Source: Acrasis kona
Lineage: Eukaryota; Heterolobosea; Eutetramitea; Acrasida; Acrasidae
DNA: 64,000 bases
NCBI GenBank assembly: GCA_026419775.2
Contig: JAOPGA020001330.1
Coordinates: 1 to 64,000, forward strand
Direction of reading: 5' to 3'
A program made the position numbers and the translations under genes. Positions 40,004 to 50,879 of the stretch are shown in pieces (position 1 is the first letter of the stretch; each line of letters starts with the position of its first letter). Under the pieces are notes generated by a model. That model had not been told where the DNA came from and did not search any database. It saw nothing but the letters and a program-made list of their open reading frames with translations.

Positions 40004-42573
40004 ATGAAGAGAGCATCAAAAGTTGATCAAAATGCATCCCGCGACACCACAATAGATTTCAGCTCTCCTCCGTCTCCAACAATCAATAAACATAAATTCA
40101 AAGTAAAATCGAAAGCAAAAACTTTTTTAACGCTGTTTGCCGTGGGCGTGGCTGCCATTATATTGATCATAATCTTATCAAGCTATTATTTTGGCATCAG
40201 TGTGGGAGATGAGCAAAGCCAAGTTGCAGAATATGTAAACGAACTTTTATTACATGCTTCAAAAGACAATACAAAAGTAGTCACAACCACCCTGCCTCTG
40301 GCCACTAAACCCAAGGACCAATGGAATGTGACAGTTTTAATGTCAGCGTCATCAACTCACACACCTGCAAACCTCAAGTCGCTACAAAGCACCACGTCAG
40401 ATAATTTCCGCGTGGAAATCATAATGGATGGTATTTATAGGAAAAAGTACAAGATGACAAAGAACTTCAAAATCAACAGTTACAAGAATAACATTCTGCC
40501 TAAAGGACACACCATTTTGATATTACCAAAAAACACAAGGTCTGTTGGCACAAGTCGCACTTGGTTAAGGGAAATGAACGAAGAGTTCAGGCTAAATAAA
40601 GAATTATCTGCGTTAGGAACGCAGGTTTTATACAAGTCTGATCTTAACGATCCAGAACCCATCCATTACATTTATAGTGCCGGAATGGACGTAGCATATA
40701 CAGAATTAGAAACACCAGCATTATTCCATCGATACAATGGACTTGATGAAAAAGATAAAAGGGTACAGCAAAAGGCAAATCAAACATTGAAGGAGAACTT
40801 GGAGCTGTTGTTGCAGTGTCAAGGTATGGCATGATGATTCGTAATGAACACGAATGGAGATGGATTTTCAAGAAGAAACAACTTTTAGAGTTTATGGCCA
40901 ACACCCACGACACCAACCTGGATCACAAAATTTGTCTGACAGCACTCACTCCCAACATTGGAACCAAACACATTAAAATCATGTACCATCCGCTCAAGCA
41001 CCACTCATTCATGATTGATCACGTTAAACCAAAATCCAATCACGAATACATGCAGTCGCCAGGAATCAAACCTCCAAGCATCTCCGATCAATCTCTCGTT
41101 CGCACGATGTCAAAAATCATGAATCTCAAACTCGGAGAGTTCAAGAACACCAGAGTAGTATGGGACTTTGGAGCAGGATCATGCACAGGATGGTTCATGG
41201 AAGCAGTCAACTTTGTGACGGCATTAGAAAATCGTGTTCCGTTACGCATCATCACCGGAAAACACGACATGTGCGAAGGACTACCAGGTTACCTTTTATC
41301 CAGTCTACATCGCCTCATCGACAGGACGTTCGCAAACATTACCATCTTCGTCACACACAAACCTCCGGACAGATATCCATCTTTCCCTTACAAAGGATTA
41401 GTCAACATACCAGGTCTACCAGAATATGTAATCGGAAGAAGCATGTACGAATCAACGTCCATTCCATCCAACTGGAACAATCACATCGACAAGGTGGATC
41501 GCATATGGGTACCAGGACACTTTCTGATGGATGCGTTCGTCAACGCAGGGATGTCGAAATCAAAAGTAACATTCCTTCCAGAACCCATCGACCACTACTT
41601 TTACGATCCAGAAATACACAAGCCGTTACCTTTAAAACATTCCTCTCACTTTAATTTCTTGTCCATTTTTAAATGGGAACCTAGAAAAAATGCAGAGCTC
41701 ATGATTGAAGCCTTTTGTAGAGAATTCGAAAACGAACCCAAAGTGACGTTACATTTATTGACCTATCTATTCAACGACTATGCAGCGCACGATCCCGACA
41801 GAATCATGGAGAAGGTGAAGAGCGTATCGGATAGACTCGACATTAAAAAATTACCAAAAATCAACATTATTGCCGATGTGATTCCCACGCAAGACATGCC
41901 AAGGATATACAAGAGCGCCGATGCGTTCGTGTTGCCCAGCAGAGGAGAAGGATGGGGGATGCCTTACATGGAAGCAATGACGATGGGATTACCGACCATA
42001 GCACCTGCATGGGGAGGTCAAATGGAATTCATGAATGCCAACAATTCCTATTTGATACATTACACATTAAAAAATGTAAATGATTACGATCAAGATGAAA
42101 ATGCAGAAAAGTGGGCCGAAGCCGATTTAAATGATTTGCGAAAGAAAATGAGGTACGTGTTTAATCATAAGAAGGAAGCAAAGAAAGTTGGAGCCGAAGC
42201 GCGCAAAAGCATTGTGAGTCGGTTTAGTCAAAAGGCACTCGTTGACATGGTGTTGAGTGAATTTAGAAAAGTCAAACAAATCATCAAGGACAAGTCATTT
42301 GTGCGCGTACAAGATAAGAAACCAAAAGTAATCGATTCGAAGGTTGCGGATGTAAAAGATGAATTTAGAAAAGTAATGGAGAAGAATGGATTGGTGGAAA
42401 ATGCATCTCAAGACGAATACGAAAATTTCTTGTTGGGTATGGATGAGGAGAAGCTTGGAGATTTGTTTAATAGTGTGCAGATTAATAGTGGTATTGTTGA
42501 GAAGAAGACATCAAAACAAGTCACGACGACGGCACCACCAAAGAAACAAATTGCAATCAAAATAAATTTGTAA
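40004..42573 (+). CDS. type II membrane glycosyltransferase, GT4-like
   Basis: A basic head and signal-anchor helix (about 38-62, LTLFAVGVAAIILIIILSSY) lead to a luminal N-domain. From about 41480 a GT-B family-4 catalytic half follows: RIWVPGHFLMDAF, FNFLSIFKWEPRKNAELMIE, DMPRIYKSADAFVLPSRGEG and an E-x7-E element (EGWGMPYMEAM). A coiled, Lys-rich tail follows. The frame changes between 40811 and 40834. A 17-nt GTTGTT...TCAAG intron or a base error could explain it; no ordinary intron fits. Likely a Golgi or ER sugar transferase of unknown specificity. Confidence 0.8.
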
Positions 42574-42727
42574 TTTTTTTGTTGAAGGGAGGGGTTGTGT
42601 TAAAATGTTACTTTAATTGTAGAATTATATCTAAGCTTCAAATGTCAATATACGCAAAAATAAACAATTGGGGGATAAAAATAACTTGCCTTATCCGGAG
42701 GGTGAGAACATGATTTAGAAGATAACA

Positions 42728-44380
42728 ATGACAGCAGATGTTAGACCTTCATTGACCACGCTTACAGACTTTCAATGCTTGAGCTCTCCAATTGATTGTG
42801 CAACTCCGATTGTCACGATTGATGAGAATGAGGTTATCGATGTGGAGCTCGCAGACGTCACCGTTAAGGGTGAGGTCTTTAATATACCACCCCGCTATAC
42901 CGAATGTGTATGTAACATTTTAAAGTTTACACCTCACCAAATGTATAGAAAATTGTCGGGAAGGGAGGTTATGGAACGGTCATTAAATGCATCGACAGCT
43001 TTAGGAACAGAACTGCAGCTATAAAAAAGTGCTCAAAAGTATTTCCCACTGGGCTGACGGAGCAGATGATGGCGAAACAGTTGGGGCAACAGATGAGCGA
43101 GAGGGCTCAACTATTCCAAACACTTCATCAATGTAGGATATTGAGAGAAATGAAGGTGTTGGCCCATCTTGCTCATCCAAATGTCATAGATCTAAGGGCA
43201 CTCATACCGCCAAAGTCCTACAAATCATTTAAAGAGTAATCATTCCATTCTCCATTACGTTCATAACAATAATATAGTGTTTACTTTGTCACTGAATTGA
43301 TGGACAGTGATTTACACAACTTACTCGCTAGTGGAGAAAAGTTAACTGATAGGCACATTCAATACGTCATTTCACAAATTTTATGTGCACTCTCGTACAT
43401 ACACAGTGCCGATATCATTCATAGTGAGTTTTATTGACATCAAAAAAATCAATTAACACCCACAAAGGAGACCTCAAACCTGAAAACATTCTTGTAAATA
43501 GGGATTGTGAGATTAAGCTATGTGATTTTGGATTGGCTAGAGGACTACTAAGAGAAAATGAGTTTGAAAGAGGTACTTATTATTCATGTGTTTTTATTTA
43601 ACAATTTCAGAATACGTTGAGACTGGAACGCAGGGATATAGAGCACCAGAACAACTTTTAGACGTACGTAACATGACAAAGAGTGTGGACATGTGGGCAG
43701 TTGGATGCATCATGGCTGAGCTCATGATGGGCAAAAAGTTATTTGATGGAAACTCCCCAGTTAGTCAACTCAACCAAATAATTGGGATATTGGGAACACC
43801 AGACCTTTCCAAATGCAAGTGTTCGGACAAGATTATAAAATTAATCGAAAAGATGAAGAAGGTAGAAAGAATACCATTTTCGCAAGTATTCGAAGGACAC
43901 AACCCGCTCGCACTAGATTTACTAGAAAAGTTGCTAATGTTTGATCCAGAACAGCGTATTAACGCCGAAGATGCACTCAGGCATCCTTATTTGAGTGACT
44001 TGTTCGATGAGTCATCACTTCAAGTCGCAGAGAAATTTGACTTTTCTTTCGAAGAACGTTGCCTTGATATCATTTCCATCAAAAGAGAGGCCTTTAGCAC
44101 CATTCTCAATTTCTCTTCTATAAATCTTCAAAAGAGTTGTTCGGACCAATTCTTGTTATCTCCGACCGGACATTTACCGTTTGAAAGACTAAGTAGCCCT
44201 TCCCTTAAAGACCGCATTGTATCTCCTGTTGTGGAGGCGACGCAGAAGGAGCTAAGGGAGATGTTTACAACAACTGAGGAGGATGGAGATGTAAATACTT
44301 CTTCGATCGGATCACCCTCGAACTTCAATAGCGGAGGTTTGGTTGGGTGGATTAGCTCCTGGTTTAAGGGCAGACGATGA
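42728..44380 (+). CDS. MAPK/CDK-group protein kinase with altered activation loop
   Basis: Five exons: 42728-42907, 42949-43235, 43278-43423, 43468-43572 and 43611-44380. Introns are 41, 42, 44 and 38 nt, and the frame is exact (495 residues). Motifs: [11 protein letters not shown], the VAIK-equivalent AAIKKC, HRDLKPEN (split by intron 3), [16 protein letters not shown] and [15 protein letters not shown]. The activation loop reads [16 protein letters not shown], where ERK-type kinases have TEYVATRWYRAPE; the phospho-Thr is Arg and the loop is longer. The C-terminal 110 residues are unique (Ser/Glu-rich, ending [10 protein letters not shown]). Confidence 0.85.
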
Positions 44381-44518
44381 TCGTTGCATATGTAAATTTA
44401 TAAAGTCATGAAATTATTATTTTACCGGTCGGTGTTGTTTAAAAGGTCATTGATTGTAATCTTTGTGAGTTTTCTTTTTTAAAAAAATTGTAATGGAACT
44501 TGGTAAACGAACAAGAAC

Positions 44519-45523
44519 ATGAAAACGAAGTCGAGTGAAGCCCTGTCGCGCAAGCCTGTTTACAGGTTTAATTATGCCACAATGAGTTGGGATGAACACA
44601 AATGGTGGCAAGTCCCACTTACATCTTATAAAATGCCAAGGAACTACAACAAGGGAAAATTGGTGGTTGTCACATACAATGTCCTTTGTGACATATTTTC
44701 TGATATTGAAAAAGTTATACATAGCCCAATACGCTTTAACCACCAATTAACTAAATTACTACCATCCACAAATGCAGACGTAATCGCACTACAAGAGGTC
44801 ACATTTGCTTACCTTGAGAAACTATTAGCACAGGAGTGGGTGCGCACAAATTACTTTTTGTCACATTATGAGGAGGTCAAGGTTCGTTCAAAGGTCAGCC
44901 ATACCATGCTAGTTGTGATTCTTTCCAAAGTACCAATCATTGAGAATTACCTGTATTATTTCAATCCTGACAAATGTCAAAATGCTCCAAGGCCAGCAAC
45001 AATCTGCGTTGTACCTTGTCCAGGTAGTGAAAATACCGAAAAGTTAGTTTTAGTATCGTTTCATCTAAAAGCAGGTGCGGAGTTCTCCAAAACACGCCAA
45101 ACACAATTCGACATGATTGCTAATTTGATCGGCGGAGGCAAAAAGCAACCACCTGACGACAAATTTGCCAGCACTTGTAATCATTGTATATTGTTAGGAG
45201 ATACCAACATGACCGCCGAAGAACAATACATTAATAGTAAATTTGTGGATGTGTGGCCGACTTTGATGAGCGAAGAAGATGGATTTACATATGACTACAA
45301 AACCAATTCGATCGTAACTAAAATCAAACAAGATGACACCAAGCAAATCAGATTTGACAGGATACTTTCTTTCACATCAAGTCAGGTCAGTAGATGGATA
45401 CCCGTCAACACAATTATCTTTGGAAAAGAGAACATTTCAACTTTGCATCCATACCTTACATGCAGTGACCATTATGCTTTGGCAGCACAATTTGAATATG
45501 AATGTACAAATAAAATAAAATAA
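44519..45523 (+). CDS. endonuclease/exonuclease/phosphatase-family protein, TDP2-like
   Basis: 334 residues, intronless. The EEP fold is clear: VVTYNVLCD, ALQEVTFAYLEKLL (metal-binding Glu), HLKAGAEFSKTRQTQ, LLGDTNM (GDxN), FDRIL and TCSDHYAL (catalytic SDH). The motif order and spacing match TDP2-type phosphodiesterases that remove tyrosine adducts from DNA ends, though other EEP enzymes cannot be excluded. No signal peptide; nuclear or cytosolic. Confidence 0.75.
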   Translation: MKTKSSEALSRKPVYRFNYATMSWDEHKWWQVPLTSYKMPRNYNKGKLVVVTYNVLCDIFSDIEKVIHSPIRFNHQLTKLLPSTNADVIALQEVTFAYLEKLLAQEWVRTNYFLSHYEEVKVRSKVSHTMLVVILSKVPIIENYLYYFNPDKCQNAPRPATICVVPCPGSENTEKLVLVSFHLKAGAEFSKTRQTQFDMIANLIGGGKKQPPDDKFASTCNHCILLGDTNMTAEEQYINSKFVDVWPTLMSEEDGFTYDYKTNSIVTKIKQDDTKQIRFDRILSFTSSQVSRWIPVNTIIFGKENISTLHPYLTCSDHYALAAQFEYECTNKIK

Positions 45524-45705
45524 AACGTTTATTACTCAATAACTAATGTGTCGAGATTGCAATTGGTTTGTTGTTGTGGGGTTTGGACAGGGTATCAAGA
45601 CTAATAGATTGATACTCGGTCTATTCAAGATCAACCTACAGTACGTATAATGAGGTTACATGGTTATTAAGTAGAAAACGTATGCATTTGTAAATTATAA
45701 AACTA

Positions 45706-46305
45706 TTATTTTAGTTGATGTTGTTTGAAGGCACATTGTAAAATTGTAATTGTCAGGTCGTCCAAATCCTTCGTGTCACAATACGTCTGATTAATGATGT
45801 CCTCCATGCCTCCTTTATTTTCTTTAAATAACAATGAACGTTTCTTTTCAAACTCTTGTTCTGTGATTGGCCAATGCTGACCTACATCGAACTCGGCAAA
45901 ACGTCTCCTGAGAGTGCTTTTTGACACTCCCATTCTTTCTGCAGCAACAGAGGGCGAAAAAATCATGTTGCAAATAATAAGCTCTGGAGGGACAGAAAGT
46001 CTCTTCTTCTTTGTTACGCCATTGTTATTGGGCTTTAATATATTCTTAGATTGATCTTCACTTAGTGCTGCTGACAACATTGTTGAACTAGAAAGTCTAA
46101 AGGTAAAGCAGTTTGGTAGAGCCTTCCTTGTTTTTGTCGCTGTCTTTGACTCTATTACTGCAAAATTCTCGTGTGTACCTAATGTTGTCATAATTCTTTG
46201 AATCACACAACATAAAACTTCATCTATTTCTAGACCTTTGACCTCGACCTGACCTACTTCGAATCGGTATTGTTCGACATATATAAAAGGAGATGTAACA
46301 AACAT
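45706..46305 (-). CDS. RWP-RK-like DNA-binding protein
   Basis: 199 residues. Residues about 105-150 match the RWP-RK helix-turn-helix pattern: LSVPPELIICNMIFSPSVAA, RMGVSKSTLRRRFAEFDVGQ and HWP. In the family this is F..P...AA..LGV..T.LK..CR..GI.RWP.RK. The final RK is replaced. The basic patch VTKKKRLS precedes it. Such factors act in plants, algae and some protists. An overlapping open frame extends upstream to 46477 and could hold a 5' exon, but it lies too close to the preceding gene's stop. Confidence 0.6.
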   Translation of the reverse strand: MFVTSPFIYVEQYRFEVGQVEVKGLEIDEVLCCVIQRIMTTLGTHENFAVIESKTATKTRKALPNCFTFRLSSSTMLSAALSEDQSKNILKPNNNGVTKKKRLSVPPELIICNMIFSPSVAAERMGVSKSTLRRRFAEFDVGQHWPITEQEFEKKRSLLFKENKGGMEDIINQTYCDTKDLDDLTITILQCAFKQHQLK

Positions 46306-46494
46306 TAAGTTCGACTTGCCACAAAGCTTCTCGATCTAATTCCCAAACGAGAACTAGTTTCGAACAAGATGGGAACACAAAAGAATTTAGTGACAAAGAC
46401 CGCCAATTAAGGTGTGGTGTCAATAACAACAAAACTGGATCAAGACATGAATGTTCTGGTCGAAACTTGTTTGCCATTTATTTATCCAAAGGCT

Positions 46495-47868
46495 TTATTG
46501 GATTAGTAACCAAGAAAGTACAACAAACAAAATCGGGGCGACAACCACAATTGAAACGAAATATCTTTTGAAAGAATTGGATGCTAATTTGGACACCCGC
46601 TGAAACTCGCTGTTCAGTCCATCAGCAAATACTTCCAAGGTATATCTTGACTGCACTCTCTTCCTCGCGTTCTTACCAAAAGTCTCTCTCTGCTTCTCCG
46701 TCATGTTCAAGAATTCAATAATTGCATCTGCAAAAGCATTTGGTTCATTTTCTACCAAAAAACCAGTTTCTTTATCTTTTATTGACTCTAGCGGACCTCC
46801 GCTGTTTGCAGCCACAACACATCTCTCACAATACATGGCCTCTACGGGCACAATACCAAAGTGTTCATTCTGTGGAGTATAGACAATAACAGCGCTATCG
46901 TGTAGCAGTGCATATCTCTCAACATTAGAGAAGGATGGAACCATCAGGACATGTTCGGAAAGATTTAATTTTTTTACCAAGTCTTGCAACTCTGCAAAAT
47001 GTAAAACATTTTCTTCAAGATTTGGATCATAACCACCTGCCAACACAAGCACAAGATCATTTCTGTTTGTTTTCTTCTTTACGATATCAAAGCTCTTTAC
47101 GGCAAGGTCTATACCCTTTTTACGCTCGAAGCGGTTGATGGAAACAATACCAATTTTTTTAGAGAGTACACTGGACACACGGTCCTGTTTGGAATCTTGT
47201 GGCGGCTTTTCGTCATAAAGAGCCGTGTTAATTGGTGGATACAACACTTTTGGTTTTATTAATAATGATTTGAACTGTTGTGCAAATTGTGTCCCCGTGA
47301 ATTCAGAATTAACAAGTATGCTATGGGCCATGCCAGTCGTAAATTCTTCAATTGCATCAAAAACTGCACGGTATATTTTCTTTAGTGGTGCCAACGCGCC
47401 AACTGCGGGCTTGGATAGTAGTTTGTCTGGAAAGTGGCAGTAAAAAACAATCTTGGCGGATGGATTTAAAAAGCGTAGCAATGGTATATGAGCACTGACT
47501 TGATCCACAAGGAAAATGTCATATTTTTTCATACTAAACCAAATCATTAATGTCAAAAAATGCATACGGATTATTGAGCAAAGAACGTGGAAACCTCCGA
47601 GCACCTTTGTTGGGAGAAAGTCACCGTGAACCTGGACTTTTAAAGTTCCACCTTTTGTTTCAATAAAACAATGATCTGTGCTGTGGTGTGCTGTGTACAT
47701 TGTCACATTATGTTTGTGTATATTCTGCAATCCAACAGCAGCATCTACGACGAGTCTCTCCGCGCCTCCAATTCCAAGGTCTGGGTGAATAACAGCTATA
47801 TTCATTTTTTGTTTTGATACTTTAGAACGTGTTCTTGGCCAACTCAGATGTTGTTGTAAGGAATTCAA
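46495..47868 (-). CDS. ALG2: ALG2 alpha-1,3/1,6-mannosyltransferase
   Basis: The ATG at 47805 (MNIAVIHPDLGIGGAERLVV) is the likely start; an upstream ATG at 47868 adds 21 residues. GT4 fold with YCHFPDKLLS, VLYPPINTALYD, SINRFERKKGIDLAV and EHFGIVPVEAM, all typical of ALG2. It adds the second and third mannoses to the lipid-linked oligosaccharide on the cytosolic ER face. The C-terminal helix (FVSIVVVAPILFVVLSWLLI) anchors it. Usual length for the family (about 435-457 residues). Confidence 0.9.
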   Translation of the reverse strand: MNSLQQHLSWPRTRSKVSKQKMNIAVIHPDLGIGGAERLVVDAAVGLQNIHKHNVTMYTAHHSTDHCFIETKGGTLKVQVHGDFLPTKVLGGFHVLCSIIRMHFLTLMIWFSMKKYDIFLVDQVSAHIPLLRFLNPSAKIVFYCHFPDKLLSKPAVGALAPLKKIYRAVFDAIEEFTTGMAHSILVNSEFTGTQFAQQFKSLLIKPKVLYPPINTALYDEKPPQDSKQDRVSSVLSKKIGIVSINRFERKKGIDLAVKSFDIVKKKTNRNDLVLVLAGGYDPNLEENVLHFAELQDLVKKLNLSEHVLMVPSFSNVERYALLHDSAVIVYTPQNEHFGIVPVEAMYCERCVVAANSGGPLESIKDKETGFLVENEPNAFADAIIEFLNMTEKQRETFGKNARKRVQSRYTLEVFADGLNSEFQRVSKLASNSFKRYFVSIVVVAPILFVVLSWLLIQ

Positions 47869-47930
47869 ATTCCGAAATCCGTTTGTATAAATAGAAAATC
47901 ATACAAGAAATTCAACTCCCAAACAATAAT

Positions 47931-48317
47931 ATGAACATACGAGACTTCGAAGATCATTTTAACGCAGGCTTGATGCGCATGTTTCAAGATCCTTTTAATG
48001 GAAGAACAAGAATGAGCCATGACCAAGACGGATTGAAGATTAGGGCTGAAGTTCCTGGTTTCTCGTCCGACGACATCAAAATTACTTTGGAGGACAATAG
48101 ACTTTTATGCTTTGCAGGAGAGTTAAAGAACGAGAACGAAGGAAAGGAGAGAAACGACAAGTCATACAACAGCTTTAGGCAATGTGTGAATCTACCACGA
48201 GACTCAAACCTTGACCAAATTAATGCTAAGGTTGAGCATGGGGTTCTGAATATTGAAGTCCCAAAAACTCAGAGGGAATCTAAATCGTTCGTCGACATTC
48301 CAATTAGAAAAGATTAA
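47931..48317 (+). CDS. small heat-shock protein, Hsp20/alpha-crystallin
   Basis: 128 residues. Alpha-crystallin domain about 30-120: LKIRAEVPGFSSDDIKITLE, SFRQCVNLPRDSNLDQI and the conserved A-x-x-x-x-G-V-L element (AKVEHGVLNIEVPK). Short N-terminal arm. An ATP-independent holdase that binds unfolding proteins. Only 62 bp separate it from the divergent ALG2 5' end (47868). Confidence 0.9.
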   Translation: MNIRDFEDHFNAGLMRMFQDPFNGRTRMSHDQDGLKIRAEVPGFSSDDIKITLEDNRLLCFAGELKNENEGKERNDKSYNSFRQCVNLPRDSNLDQINAKVEHGVLNIEVPKTQRESKSFVDIPIRKD

Positions 48318-48642
48318 TGTATAAATTGACTATTTTTGATTTGCTTAGTGTCGTCTTGAATTCACAATCTATAATTTTAAAAACTGTTCATTATTAATAA
48401 ACATACCAACGATAGCGACTTGCTCCTATTAGTGTGTCAATCCATAACATGGAGTTTAAAGTATTGTCTAAAGTGTCCACCATGTATGAGACTGATTGAA
48501 TAAATTATTTATACAATATCCTCGCATCAGCAGGGTTTTGGTTTAGATAATCACATGGGTATACATGAGAATCCAACGTTCTTGTAATGTCTGACCATTT
48601 TTACTACCCGTCAACTTGGATTTCACAAGCACGAACTGGAAC
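48318..48642. other. intergenic promoter of GlnRS
   Basis: Nothing coding. The frame of GlnRS is open back to 48616 but has no ATG before 48643. Confidence 0.4.
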
Positions 48643-50625
48643 ATGTCTGAGGACGCAACAAATACTCTATTAGCGTCTGCTGAACAAATCAGCGCATCAA
48701 TCGCCAATTATCTTGATTCTATTAAAAGCACCATAACAAAGTCTACCAAGTCAGGACCATTCTTTGGAAAGGTCAGACTTATCGAACAACTAAAGTCTGT
48801 GGACCCCAAAGTGCTCAAGGATGCTTTTGAAACTCAATGGAAATCCTTAATCAGCAATGCACCAGAAGCTGATAAGGAACCAAAAAAAGAAAAGAAGGAA
48901 AAGAAGGAAACAAAGAAGGAAGCCGAAAAGAAGGAAACCGAAACCGAAGAATCAGCAGAAGGTGAAAAGAAGGATCGCTTCGAAGCACGTTTTTTGGAGA
49001 GTGCAGTCAATTCAGAAGCATTATTAGAGCAACACAAGGAAGCAACTGGTGGAAAGGTCAGAACTCGTTTCCCACCCGAACCCAACGGTTTCCTACACAT
49101 TGGTCATGCAAAGGCAATGAACTTGAGTTTCGGATACGCACAAGAAGAAGGCGGCGACACCTATTTGAGATACGACGACACCAACCCAGAAAAGGAAGAA
49201 CAAATCTATTTCGATTCCATCAAGGAGATGGTATTATGGTTAGGATTCACGCCCAAGTGGGTCACCTACACTAGCGACTATTTCGACCAAATGTACGAAT
49301 GTGCAATCAAGTTGATCAAGAAGGGATTGGCTTACATGGACTTCTCCACCAAAGAGGCCATCAAGGCACAACGTGACAACAGAACCGACAGTCCATACCG
49401 CAACACATCCGTCGAAGAAAACTTGAAATTGTTCGAACACATGAGAAGAGGCTACTTCGAGGAGGGCAAGGCCGTACTGAGGGTCAAGATTGACATGCAA
49501 CACGACAATCCCAACATGCGCGATTTCATCGCCTATCGCATCAAGTACGCACCCCATCCACACGTAGGAGACAAGTGGTGCATTTACCCATCCTATGATT
49601 TCAGTCATTGTCTAGTCGACAGCATGGAAAACATTACTCACTCATTGTGCACTCTGGAATTCGAAATCAGAAGAGATTCATACTACTGGCTATTACAAGC
49701 GTTGGACATGTACAGGCCAAAAGTGTACGAATTCAGTCGATTGAACGTGACCGGCGCCTTGTTGAGCAAAAGAAAGATTTTGGCGCTCAAGAACAAGAAT
49801 GTGATTCGTGGATTCGACGATCCAAGAGTCATGACGCTCGCTGGTCTTCGCAGAAGAGGATACACGCCAGAAGCCATTCGTAGTTTCTGCAAGGACGTTG
49901 GCGTGACCAGAAATGCAAATCAAATTCCAAACGAGCGCTTGGAACAATCGCTCAGAACTGATTTGGACGGCAAGGTGGATCGTGCGTTCTGCGTCACCGA
50001 TCCACTACGCATCGAACTGATAAACTACCCTGCCGATAAGGTAGAATCACTACCTGCGCCCAACCACCCCGTCCACGCCGATCGAGGAACGCGCATGTTG
50101 CCATTCAGCAAAATCTTGTACATTGAAAAGAGCGATTTTAGATTACAAGACGACAAAACATATTATGGATTGGCGCCCAACAAAGAAGTGGGATTGAGAT
50201 TTGGTTATAACATTACTTGCAAGGAGGTGGTGAACAAACCCGACGGATCCATCAGCCACTTGCTGTGCGAAGTCGATTTGACGAAGAGCAGAAAACCAAA
50301 GGGACATATTCATTGGTTGGCTCAGCCTCGACCAGGCGTAGATCCCATCAAGTGCAAAGTGTTCTTCTACGATGATTTGTTCGTGAAGGGAGCTAATCCC
50401 GAAGGTGATTCCGGTGCTTTGGAATCGAGTTTGAATCCTGATAGCTTGGTGGAGTATCCGAATGCATTTGTGGATCCCATATTCCACGATGCCGAAAAAT
50501 CAAAAGTGTTTGAAAAGTATCAATTCGAGAGGTTGGGTTATTTTGTGGTGGATAGCGATAGCAAGCAGGGAGATTTGATTTTCAATCGATCTGTTTCGCT
50601 CAAGGTGGACAAGTTGTTGAAATAA
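48643..50625 (+). CDS. cytosolic glutaminyl-tRNA synthetase
   Basis: 660 residues from ATG 48643. A helical N-terminal part and a Lys/Glu linker (about 80-115) precede the class I catalytic core: FPPEPNGFLHIGHAKAMN with HIGH near 151, YDDTNPEKEE, YPSYDFSHCLVDSMENITHS and a KMSKS equivalent LLSKRKI near 375. The C-terminal anticodon-binding barrels follow (LPAPNHPVHADRGTR, FRLQDDKTYYGLAP). This is the eukaryotic GlnRS type, not GluRS (the Gln-type YDFSHC/SITHSLCTLEF set). Coding bias is strong, with preferred C-ending codons, suggesting high expression. Confidence 0.93.
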   Translation: MSEDATNTLLASAEQISASIANYLDSIKSTITKSTKSGPFFGKVRLIEQLKSVDPKVLKDAFETQWKSLISNAPEADKEPKKEKKEKKETKKEAEKKETETEESAEGEKKDRFEARFLESAVNSEALLEQHKEATGGKVRTRFPPEPNGFLHIGHAKAMNLSFGYAQEEGGDTYLRYDDTNPEKEEQIYFDSIKEMVLWLGFTPKWVTYTSDYFDQMYECAIKLIKKGLAYMDFSTKEAIKAQRDNRTDSPYRNTSVEENLKLFEHMRRGYFEEGKAVLRVKIDMQHDNPNMRDFIAYRIKYAPHPHVGDKWCIYPSYDFSHCLVDSMENITHSLCTLEFEIRRDSYYWLLQALDMYRPKVYEFSRLNVTGALLSKRKILALKNKNVIRGFDDPRVMTLAGLRRRGYTPEAIRSFCKDVGVTRNANQIPNERLEQSLRTDLDGKVDRAFCVTDPLRIELINYPADKVESLPAPNHPVHADRGTRMLPFSKILYIEKSDFRLQDDKTYYGLAPNKEVGLRFGYNITCKEVVNKPDGSISHLLCEVDLTKSRKPKGHIHWLAQPRPGVDPIKCKVFFYDDLFVKGANPEGDSGALESSLNPDSLVEYPNAFVDPIFHDAEKSKVFEKYQFERLGYFVVDSDSKQGDLIFNRSVSLKVDKLLK

Positions 50626-50879
50626 AATATTATTTAAAAAGTGTTGTTTTTGATGTTGGGACCGTTATGAATGATGTGCGCCATGTCATGGATAAATGAG
50701 CATTTAAAAGACATTCAGTTACAATATATCCCCCATCAAATATTTGTGCCGTTAGGCCATTGCTTTTGGTAACATCATGTGTGACGTTTTAGGTCATGTC
50801 AATGTCATTCCAAGTTACGGTTGGGTAGAATAAATAAAGTGATTTAGGAACAACGAAGAGGCCTCGTCTGTGCTGAGTA

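Noticed and set aside
46220-46477. MANKFR frame as first exon of the RWP-RK-like gene
   Set aside because: It starts 18 bp after the previous gene's stop and no splice in phase was found; kept only as a remote alternative.
47855-47885. Possible heat-shock element (GAATTC/TTCCGAA) before the Hsp20 gene
   Set aside because: The GAA/TTC units are not spaced by two bases as a true element needs.
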